A stretch of 64,000 bases of DNA from Gymnopus androsaceus JB14. Taxonomy: Eukaryota > Basidiomycota > Agaricomycetes > Agaricales > Omphalotaceae. Of the stretch, positions 34,667 to 44,058 are shown one piece after another; the first letter of the stretch is position 1, and every line of letters begins with the position of its first letter. Made by a program: the position numbers and the translations under genes. The notes under the pieces were generated by a model, which had not been told where the DNA came from, searched no databases, and saw only the letters and a list, made by a program, of their open reading frames with translations. Location: NCBI GenBank assembly GCA_009733575.1, contig ML769387.1:248001-312000 (forward strand). Reading direction: 5' to 3'.

Positions 34667-36116
34667 TCAATATTCCCCAAAGCGTACATGCCCTGTCTGT
34701 TCTGCATGCGCTCGTGCTCCCTTCTCGCCTTTCAATCCCTGCCCGCAATCCTGATAGCTAGTCAGTTACACGTTTCGGCCAAGTATGAGTAAATCTACCT
34801 CGCATTTGAGATCAAATGTGGAAGTATTGGTGAAGGCTTTCTGGGATCGGAGAGTATCCGCTAGCTTCTTGCCTGCGACCAGAATGCTATCAGAAGTATC
34901 AGTCGACACCTAGATGGCATTGGTTAGCGTGGATTGCACAGAAATGGGGAGGGAAACTAGATACAATAGGAAACTGAGTCTGGTGCCAATCCGAGGGTGC
35001 GTCAAGTGTTGGTGCGAGTGTCGCGGCGTCGCTGGACATCTCGTGTTGAGTTTGAATTTGGAATCTTAACTGAGAGCTTCTTACTAGTGGATTCCAGAAT
35101 AAATGACGATACAGCGCATTCCTCCAACGCCGCTATCGGGGCCTGCGGTGAACTGATCTATTCTGCCAGTCTCGACGTCTATAGAGCAGATTTCTGTTCG
35201 ATAATGGGCAGCCAAGATGGTAAGCTCAATGGCCCCGCCCCAGGTCGACGGCTTGGTTATTGTTTCGATGTACTTTGACGGAGGCATCCTAGCTAGAATG
35301 AAGTGGGAGTTCAAAGAAGAAGGAAAACTTTGAGATTACCCTAGTATAGCTTCGTTGTAGGTTTCTGGGTCCTTCCTTATACCGTCCGCGACGACTTGAA
35401 CGGGATAAGAACAACATAATTTCATAATGGTAGAAACTGAACAAACTTTGCCTCATCTTCTGAGCTTTAGTCTGGTCCTCAAATATTCAGGGCCACTGAT
35501 GTGAATAAACAAGAGTTGTCATCTGGCACGACCTATAGAGAGGAAATAAGTAAGATTGTATCAATGAATGGAATTAACTTGCGCGATGAATCAAGACGCT
35601 ACCATCGATGGGTACGTGTACAGGACCATCCGAAGAAGCAGATGGAGGAGGAGCCGTACGAACAGAACGTTGTGCTGGAGCAGCAGAGGAAGCGATCGGT
35701 GCTGATGTTAATGGTCTACGTTCAACATTCGGACTAGTGACTGGCTTAGGATTGACTCTCGATGCAGGTTCCGCCCCTTCGCCTACAATCAGTTGATCGC
35801 CTCCCTTTATACCTAGACTTGATACAGGCAGTTCCGGAACAAGAGCAAGGCTCTTTGGGGGATATCCGGTTTTTACTATGCGTTCGAATTGAATAGAACA
35901 CAGCGACATCATTTTGGCAGAAGATCACTGACGCTGTTGCCTCGAAGGGAGAATTTGAGAGGCTGCGTAGATCTCTTGCTGGAGATCCTGCACAGTGTAT
36001 TGGCTATCGTCAAAAGGGACCTGGATAGCGAGCTAAGTACTCGTCGTGAATTCTGGACTAGAGACTACCTGGATCGTAGCGACGCCTGTCGGATGTCGAA
36101 GTCGTATTGGGGCCAT
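34667..36116 (-). CDS. OTU1: OTU1/YOD1-type deubiquitinase, with an apparent frame break
   Basis: A Cdc48/p97-associated OTU cysteine protease. The start at 36116 gives MAPIRLRHPTGVATIQ. The UBX-like N-terminal domain continues with VPFDDSQYTVQDLQQEI and GYPPKSLALVPELPVSSLGI, then GGDQLIVGEG. A linker leads to the catalytic Cys in VVPDDNSCLFTS near 35510-35532. MPPSKYIETITKPSTWGGAI near 35250-35310 and IYSGIHYDAV (catalytic His) follow. The C-terminal zinc finger is CEDCGQGLKG...HAEQTGH, ending in FGEY. A 50-nt intron at 35533-35582 seems to use a GC donor. At 35481-35490 one extra base breaks the frame: V-A-L-I-F-E-D-Q-T-K is present only with a shift. All other parts are well kept, so sequence error is possible. 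Divergent from FRG1. Confidence 0.87.
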
Positions 36117-36234
36117 GAATGCGTAAGTTTTGCTTGAGGGAGGAAGCACTAGATGATGGCTGGAAGTAAGAAACCGGCCAGACTGGAGCCATGGGAGAAA
36201 ACAGGGCTGCGAACCTTAACCAGAAACCATCATC
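36117..36234. promoter_or_regulatory. Shared divergent promoter, OTU1 and FRG1
   Basis: A 118-bp gap between start codons on opposite strands, serving both genes. No defined element is recognised. Confidence 0.45.
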
Positions 36235-37250
36235 ATGCCCGAGGAGAAAATTCGTTCTACCAAGCTAAAGTTCAAAGGAGATAAAACTAAAAAGAAGAGG
36301 AGAAGAGAAGACGGAGAGGAAGGGAGTAGCAGCAGCAAGCGGCGAAAGGAGGATAACGAGGATCCAGAGACTTGGGTTTTGCCAGAATCTCCTAATGAGA
36401 TTCGTGGTCCAACATACATCTTCCATCCCTCAGACCCTTCACCCGTTTCTCTCAATTTCAACTCTACAACAAATCGTGTTGTCCTTCATTTTCTTGACAA
36501 GGAAAAGTCCGAAGATGAAGCTCCGCCCGTGGCATTACTCGACCGTACACCGAATGACATCTCACAGGTCTGGGTAACGACACGAGTAGCTGGATCACCG
36601 ACAATAAATATACGGTCTGGTTCTGGAGAGGGCAAGTTCCTTTCTGCAGACACTGTTGGTGTCGTTAGTTGTGACAGAGATGCTCGAGGACCGCAGGAAG
36701 AATGGACGCCGGTCATTATGCCTGATGGAATGGTTGCCTTTATGAACTCTTACGAAAAGTATCTCAGTGTTGACGAGGTTGCCGGAGGATCTCTGCAACT
36801 TCGAGCAGATAGCGACGAAGTTGGATTCAGGGAAAGGTTTTGGGTCAAGGTCCAGCACAAGTACAAGAAGGAGGCTAACGAAGAGGAAAAGAAAAAGGAG
36901 GGTGCCATGGACGGGCCAACAAAGATTGACGAGACTGGTACAAAGTAGGTTCTGGTTTTCCATCTCCTATAGCTGTTGGCTAATTTGAAATATGACAGTC
37001 ATGTATACCAAGCCTGGGGTGCTGGCCGAAGTGTCGTCTCGTCTAAGGACAAGAAAGAGGTATTTAGATGACTTTGTGTCTTCAAGCAAAACCTCTGAAC
37101 ATCCTGTTCTATAGCTGAAACGCGCGCGGAAAGAGGGTAGGCTGGCAGAAGCACTTTTAGATCGGCGTGCTAAGCTGAAGAGGTCGGTTACAAGCTTCTA
37201 TCCTGAATTTCCATTCCTGATTTCCCTTTTTTAGTGATCGTTTCTGCTAA
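36235..37250 (+). CDS. FRG1: FRG1-like protein
   Basis: Homologue of FRG1, a nuclear/nucleolar protein with a fascin-like beta-trefoil fold that in animals binds actin and RNA. The start at 36235 gives MPEEKIRSTKLKFKGDKTKK, the basic N terminus with a nuclear signal. The trefoil includes FLSADTVGVVSCDRDARGPQ near 36637-36695, EEWTPVIMPDGMVAFMNSYE and KYLSVDEVAGGSLQLRADS. FWVKVQHKYK near 36838 is the conserved end of the domain. Later exons give HVYQAWGAGRSVVSSKDKKE and KRARKEGRLAEALLDRRAKL, the usual Lys/Arg tail. A last exon adds SDRFC to the stop at 37250. The N-terminal 230 residues come from one long exon, unusual here. Confidence 0.88.
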
Positions 37251-37408
37251 AAACTGTTATTATGTGTATAAATGTATATGTGATATCCTTGGATTTTGTA
37301 ACGAAGTCACAACCCCACATGCTCGAAGAATTTCCCTTTCAAGGGTGTATGTTGATTGTTCTTTCCCTTCCCAAACTCTCATCTGCTCTTTCGTTCTGAG
37401 CTTCCAAT

Positions 37409-38859
37409 ATGTCTCAAATCCAGCGTATCCCTGACAGGAGCCGCGACCTTCCTCCGCGCTGGTGCTTACCAGAGCTGCAGAATGCGATGGAAATTACTAC
37501 CAACCAGCTTGGTGACTTTAGGGTAAAGCTGACTGCCTCATTGAAAAGTTGATTGACCTGACTGCCAACCTAGCAAAACCTTCGTGAGATCGCAAAGGAG
37601 TTTCAATTCAACACCAACCAGCCTCATTCTGAACAGGATCCTGTTCTATGGGCCCAGTTTGTCATGAGGGTAGGTACTCCAGATACTCTACAGACATGGA
37701 CAATCTTTAACCACAACCAAAGGTTGTTACCAAAGTTCAATGGTTGAACTCGTACAAGGACCATTGGCCTGTAAAGGTCTATTTTGATTTCTGGTCCGCG
37801 AGAAGGCTGTACAACCATCGCTGGAAGAAACCAAAATCAACGATACCCGAATACCTAAAAATTCCGCTCCCACCCAAACGGGTATGTTTATGATGATTAT
37901 TCGAGTTGGGACACTGGTTCACCGTTCACAGGTCTACATTGGTATGCCGCCTCCGCCTCTGAGGTCGATCACGAATGATTACCAAACCACTACCGAGGTA
38001 ATGGATCTACTCGGTCAAGCTATTCTCCATACCTGACGAATTTCTCTTTCAAGCCCTCATCTCGCAATGCAAAATTCAAACCTCGGTTGATCTCGTCAAC
38101 ACCGTTCAAAGGGCCGTATGATATCGGCGTTTGTATACCCTGCTCTCAGTGCAATGATTCTCCGAAGCAATACGCCCGTCGATTGAACGATATCTTCAAA
38201 CGCGATGTCATTAGTAAAAATGCCCTTGCCGAGATAGGTGTTCTATGTGACTTGGATCTCGACACGTTCATTCTGCTGGGGTCTGATAGGCGCAAGGACT
38301 TGTTCCTTTCCACTGCTTCGACGTTGAGTAACTACAAGATTGAGTCGATTGAAAGTGTGTTGAATACGATTGAGGCAAGTTGTTTTTGCAATAGATAGGA
38401 CGAGACTAACGTGTTTTCCTCCAGCATCAAAATTGGCATGTTCGACAAGGCGTCTCTGTACGTATATAGTCATCGATTGATATACTTTTTTTCTCTTTTT
38501 GCTCACTGCAAGTTTTGTTTAAGGAGAAAGACTTGCACAAGTACCTCGAACACATCTTCAACTGCCTCGAACATCCTATCTTTGACGAAGAAACCGTAAT
38601 TCCTCGACAACTGCATCGTCTGTTCAACAGGCAACACATTGAACACCTTATTCCTCTCGCTATGTCATTGGGAATTGACAGCGATGCCCGCTATGATGAG
38701 ATCGTACTGCAGCTCGATGAAGACGAACGGAATGAAAGGTTGTTTAACAATGAGGATATCCAACTATATAGCTGTTTCACCGTTGGAAAAAGCTGCGATG
38801 AAGTGGGCATTTGGGCTTCCTGTGTAGTTGGAGAAACTGGGGTCGGCGCGTGTACATAG
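37409..38859 (+). CDS. Orphan paralogue 2, unknown function, frame-shifted at its C terminus
   Basis: Paralogue of the gene at 30639. It shares the N-terminal pattern (LPELQNAMEITTNQ), HWPVKVYFDFWSAR near 37763, the CxxC segment FKGPYDIGVCIPCSQCNDSP near 38106, RLNDIFKRDVISKNAL, LCDLDLDTFILLGSDRRKDL and, after an intron, LEHIFNCLEHPIFDEETVIP and HIEHLIPLAMSLGI. The shared ending AAMKWAFGLPV is encoded at about 38794-38827 but one frame away from the upstream exon. As written, the frame runs past it to an unrelated stop at 38859. The break lies near 38755-38775. The Ser/Thr-rich linker of paralogue 1 is much shorter here. It starts 158 bp after FRG1. Function unknown. Confidence 0.75.
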
Positions 38860-39187
38860 AGTAGGACGAAGCGCGACAGTTTACTTCAAAATAATCGATA
38901 GACTCATACTGCATATTTACTCTATTGTAATTCAAATCTTCAACGGGTTCGAGCTGTCTCGAGACCAAAATCCACTGTAATCATAGCTGATTATACATCA
39001 CATACAGATTCCCAAATCAGAATGTGGTGTGTACATAGAAAATGGCGAGAAAATGGACTATATTGCTGGTGAGGAGAAAAGAAGTAGATGTAATAATGCA
39101 GGAATATAACGCAAGTATTTGGAAGGAGGATGCCGGGTCGACGAGTTGCGGAAGGTGGTGTAAGGAGGTAAGTAAGTGAGCAAACTC
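38860..39187. other. Convergent intergenic region
   Basis: About 330 bp between the ends of orphan gene 2 and Ran. It should hold both 3' untranslated regions. Nothing else is seen. Confidence 0.5.
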
Positions 39188-40313
39188 TTAGAGGTCGTCG
39201 TCTTCTTCGGGAAGAGGAACCGCCTCGGCCTATAGGACGAAATAATATGAGAAGAATGACTCGAAGACTAGTCAGTCGGTACACACCTGTTGCAATTCCC
39301 GGTTGTACTGCTCCATCAGATTAGCATCAACCGCAACTTCGGCAGGGGCCAAAGCAGGAGCGGCTACGAACTCGAGAGAAGCGTTTCTATTTTGTGAGTC
39401 ATTCCCAATCAGAACGTCAAATTGATCTCCCGAGCAGCTAAACACCTACCCGACCAATTTCCTTGCTAACCAAAGGAAAGGTTTCTCAAAGTTGTAGTTG
39501 GATCGGGCGGAGATCTCAAAGTACTGGAGGTTCTTCTTCCTGTGGAAGGTGACAGCTCCAGTCTTCACTTTTCGCTCCTACAAGTGATCGTGAGACGATC
39601 GTGCGAGTAAAAAATCGAGCTGGATGTACTGACCTTGACGTCCACTTTGTTGCCACAGAGAACGATGGGGATATTTTCACACACCCGCTCGAGGTCACGA
39701 TGCCAGTTGGGGACGTTCTTGTATGTGATTCTCGATGTGACGTCGAACATGATGATACCGCACTGTCCCTGGATGTAGTATCCATCTCGAAGACCACCAA
39801 ACTTCTCCTGACCAGCGGTATCCCAGACGTTGAAGCAGATGGTACCAAAGTTGGTAGAGAAGGAGAGAGGGTGAACCTCCACACCAAGTGTGGCTAAAAA
39901 AGATGGATGGATGTGAATGAGTTGTTTTTGGCAAGACGGTGGCAAAACCGCGAGATCGGAATATCCAACGCGGTAGAAGGGGATTGTTGCATACCGATGT
40001 ACTTTTTCTCGAATTCACCAGTCAAATGACGCTTGATTTGAGGTTAATCAGCATTCGATCTTTGCCTCAACTTGAGCAGCGATACTCACTTTGACAAAGG
40101 TGGTTTTTCCTGTTCCACCGTCACCAACTACAGATCGATTAGATCACGAAAAAAATGTGGTTGGGAGCGGTTGAGAAGCGAGATGAGAAAGACAAAGGAA
40201 TCGATGAAGGAAAGGCGATTAGTCGCGTTAAAAAAAAGCCAGCAGCTACTATTAGGAAGAATGCACGCACCCAGCACAAGTTTAAAGGTTGGAATTGCAG
40301 ATTGCTCAGCCAT
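39188..40313 (-). CDS. GSP1: Ran GTPase (GSP1)
   Basis: The small GTPase that drives nucleocytoplasmic transport. The start at 40313 gives [12 protein letters not shown]. Joined exons give the P-loop [12 protein letters not shown], then [20 protein letters not shown] (switch I region), [20 protein letters not shown] (switch II), [10 protein letters not shown] (guanine specificity) and [20 protein letters not shown]. The acidic C-terminal tail PEEDDDL is the Ran hallmark, and there is no prenylation motif. Stop at 39188. About seven short introns, all with normal borders. No lesion is seen, so the gene seems intact. Confidence 0.96.
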
Positions 40314-41115
40314 GAAGAGAGAAGCAAGAAACTACAGTTGTTGAAAGAACTGAGCAAAGGATAAAAAGTACTGATCACGCTTTGATTGGCCATGTGGTTG
40401 ATTGCCTTTTTAGACGATGACCTACGATGACTCTGGATCGGATTCTGAGCTCAGTCTACTGGTTACTGTTCGTTTATTCTATTCGTAAGCTTTACTTCTT
40501 GTCTCCTGAAAGCGCGGAGATTATCGAGGCATTTGCATTATTGTATCGACTTTGGAACGCCTCCGCGGCCTGGCAAATTCTGTCTGTCAAGCTATTACTT
40601 ACACTCAAAGGCAAGGAAGCTCAGAGAAAGCTTGAGAGAGCATGGATCAGGCATGGACTGCGCTGGCACTGATTCGGCATGCAGGCTCGCTTATGAACGA
40701 GCAGCACGTTCGAGGTGAGCATCGTTTCATTATCCAACTTTCTCAGATATACATAGCTCAGTTTTTCCGTATGTGTAAACGAAATTATGTACACTTCTCC
40801 GTTTTGCCGCTTCTGCATAACAAAATCCTTCGGCAGATGCAGGAGAACTACCAGAAGAAGAACCTAAAATTGCGATGGACGACTCAATTGGGTAGATGGG
40901 TACCCTACCGGATGGGTACCGTACCCGTACCCCGAAGACCGAAGCCAGCCGAAGCCGTATGTATTGTCGGATCCTTTGTTCGATCGATTTCCAATTTTGG
41001 CCGCCGGCAATGGGGAAATGTGCCTTTGTAAGTGAACTCTCCATATTTAAATAGCGACTCACACACAACGGCTTCAGTTCCTTTCCCCCCCGCTTGAAGC
41101 TCTACGACTCTTACG
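40314..41115. other. Intergenic region between Ran and the MFS gene
   Basis: About 800 bp containing the divergent promoters of Ran (-) and the MFS transporter (+). A palindrome-rich GGGTACC repeat lies inside and is listed separately. Short open frames near 40427-40720 have no recognised motif. Confidence 0.5.
40890..40933. repeat. GGGTACC-rich imperfect palindromic repeat
   Basis: GGGTAGATGGGTACCCTACC is followed by GGATGGGTACCGTACCCGTA and CCCC. Three GGGTA units and several GTACC units on opposite strands can pair into hairpins. It is a local low-complexity inverted repeat; I cannot tell whether it belongs to a mobile element. Confidence 0.6.
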
Positions 41116-43789
41116 ATGTCCGCTTCTCCAACCAAAGAACCCGTTCAAGTCCCTGCTACACAGGAGAAAGAGGGAGTGCCAACTGCCACTCCTGCAAAGA
41201 AAGTACCTGGACAAGCTTGGAAAGAAAACGAAACTCATGTCTTGCCTCATAATCGTCTTTCAATCGTGCGTAGCTTATTGCTTACCGAGTTTTTGTCGTT
41301 CTGAATGTTCATCCAGGTTTTCTTTGGTTTCATGTGCACCATTTTCCTGGCAGCAATGGATCAAGTATGTCACGCTCCAATAGCTCATCTTGGTTTGCTA
41401 AATAGACCACAGACTATCGTTGCAACAGCCTTGCCAACTATCGTGAAGGATCTCGGAGGAGGTGCAGATTACAGCTGGGTCGGCAGGTATGTCCTTCAAT
41501 CTTTCCGCACATGAAATGATTGCCTGATGATCACCCAAAAGTGCATATTTGTTAGCAGCAGCATCATTATCGCCTCTTTACGGCAAGTTATCGGACATAA
41601 CGGGTCAGTGGCATCTTTCACGAAATCTGCTTCTACTTACACCCAGCAGGACGAAAACCCATCCTCTACGGATGTATTTTGATCTTCCTTGTACGCTGTG
41701 CCGTTTACTTTCAATATATGCATCAAATATTCATTTCCTCTTAATAGTTTGGATCCGCAATGTGTGGAGCTGCACAGTCGATGGTTTGGCTCATCGTTTG
41801 CCGTGCTGTTCAAGGTATTGGTGGTGGAGGGATAATACAACTAGTGCGTTATTACTGCCGTTCCTTACGCTTTCTCACTGATTTCATATCATATTAGGTC
41901 AACATTACAATTAGCGACATCGTTCCTCTCAAAGAGCAAGTCCTATATCCTCTTTTGGCTCTACTTTTATAGTCTAACACTTCTCACAGCCGTGGAAAAT
42001 ATGGTGGGCTCATCGGCGCTACTTGGGGTATTGCTAGGTATGTATGCGCAGTCTTTGCCCAAAATTGCGCAATACTTAATCACATTCTCCTAGTGTGGTC
42101 GGACCTCTACTAGGTGGTGTGAGTCTATCAATCGGCTGTCTGTTCTTTCCGTCCACCGACCTAAGTTTTGTAGGTTTTCACTGATCACGTTAGTTGGAGA
42201 TGGTGAGTTTTCGGTTTATCTTTATAGAGGTAAAGGAAGTTACTTACATATCTCCTCGCAGGTGTTTTTGGATTAACCTGTAAATTGACGTTTGGTTTCT
42301 GTTCATTTACACACAACCTAACAAACTCAATGTAGGCCCACTGGAGGTGTCGCTGCCATGTTACTGTTCTTCTTCCTGAACTTGAACCCAAGACCGCACA
42401 AATCGTTCAGAGAACACGTTAACGAGTTTGATTTTATCGGCCTGGGTCTCATTCATTGTCGCGGTAGTCTGCCTGTTGATTGGATTCAACTTCAGTGAAA
42501 CCAAATGGGACGACGCCAAGACGATTGCATTAATTGTTATTGGCGGTGTCTTGCTAATAGTCGCCGCCGTGCATGAAATGACCACCAAGAAATCTGCTAT
42601 TTTACCACCTAGATTGTTCAAGGTAAACAATACCAAAGCATTTATGCTTTTGTCGAGCTCATCTAATCCACAGACACGTACAACATCAATCATATTGGTG
42701 TCCGTTTTTCTTCATGCCATCTGCTTCTTCTCTGGGTACGTAGCATCTACCCGTCGTTATGTAGAACGCTCACCCATATTTTCCTTGTCAGCGCATATTA
42801 CCTGCCTCTCTTCTACCAAATCCTGGGGTCGTCTGCAACTGGTGCTGGTGTGCGGATGCTTACATTTTCTCTGGGCTCTGCTTTGACGTCAGCTACGTCC
42901 GGTGTCATTGTCTCAAGAACCAAAGAATATCGTCTAGTGATGTGGATCGGGTGGTCGATATTTGTGCTTGGATTCGGCTTGATGACCACGCTTGATAGCT
43001 TTTCCAGTGTAGCCAAGAAAGAAGTGTATCCCCTAGTTGCTGCGATTGGTATTGGCTGTTTGTTTCAAACTCCACTCATAGGTCAAAATTTTCGAGTCCT
43101 TTGTCCAACGAATAATACTGACTTTGCCGATATCTTTGATAGGAGTCCAAGCGGCGATGCCTTTGAAGGACATGGCCACCAGTACAGCTGCCTTTGGCTT
43201 TATTAGGACGTTGGGTACGTACGAGTTACATGCATCATGGATGTTTGCTCAAGTAGGTTTATAGGTGGAACCATTGGCGTTTCAATCGGCCAAGTCGTCT
43301 TTTCAAGCACACTTGGTCCTCGTCTCGCGAAAATTCCCAATGTGTCGATCGATACGTCCTCTGCGGGACTTGCTGAGAGCGTGTTGACTCTAAAAGATAT
43401 TCCCGATGCCGCTACACGAGTTGCTGTCATACAAGCATTCGCAAAAAGCATTGGCGATATTTGGATTGTGTGTACACCTATGGCGGGTGTAGGATTCCTA
43501 ATGGGTGAGCCTTTCCTTTCATGGGTATATGTATATATATGTTACTTTCTCTAACACTTTCGTAGTTCTGTGGATCCGGAAATACACCCTCGTCCGAACT
43601 ATCGTACAGAACCAGGATCCCAATAAAGCTCAGGCTGCAGATGTTGAAAAACAGGCACCAGCAGCTGCAGAAGCTATTGATGATGACCGACCTGCTCCCA
43701 ATGGTGCAGATGATATTACGATAGAGGGAGGAGGAGGTGACAAGGAATCGGAGAAGGACTCGAGGGAGGCCACAAAACAGGAAGTCTAG
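41116..43789 (+). CDS. MFS multidrug-type transporter (DHA2-like), with an apparent frame break
   Basis: A plasma-membrane or vacuolar H+-coupled exporter of the drug:H+ antiporter type. The start at 41116 opens a hydrophilic N terminus before helix 1 (FGFMCTIFLAAMDQTIVATA). Motif A (GKLSDITGRKPI) spans an intron near 41590-41655. CRAVQGIGGGGIIQLVNI and the antiporter motif C region [20 protein letters not shown] follow, then WINLPTGGVAAMLLFFFLNL. Later helices include IGIGCLFQTPLIG and FIRTLGGTIGVSIGQVVF. The tail is acidic and hydrophilic (43620-43789). Predicted helix number fits the 14-helix DHA2 group. At 42451-42457 one extra base interrupts IGLGLI / VAVVCLLIGFNFS. More than ten short introns. 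Substrate unknown. Confidence 0.87.
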
Positions 43790-44058
43790 TTCTAGGATGC
43801 ACAAAATATGTCTAAGATCGTTATAGTTGCGACCCATATATATGGGGTTTTTTTAATTACAGTACATAGACCTTCATCGAAAACATTGCAGATACTGAGA
43901 TAGCAGATACTTAAGCTTAAGGGGATACTGTGCCAGCGCTTAATTTCATGCATCTTATTCAGGCGTCTATTTCTTGAACTCATCTTATCACAAACTCGTA
44001 CTCACCCTCACCCTCTCGCATATACGGCACACATCATACTAATGACCCGATAGCCTGT

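Noticed and set aside
35501..35796. Plus-strand open frames of 60-78 codons
   Set aside because: They are antisense to OTU1 exons.
15625..42465. Ultra-short introns of 19-22 nt (GT...AG around the frame breaks in BUD23, OTU1 and the MFS gene) as an explanation of the shifts
   Set aside because: In each case a GT...AG segment of suitable phase exists, but removing it would delete conserved family residues that are plainly encoded there. Introns this short are not known from fungi, and GT and AG are common enough for chance.
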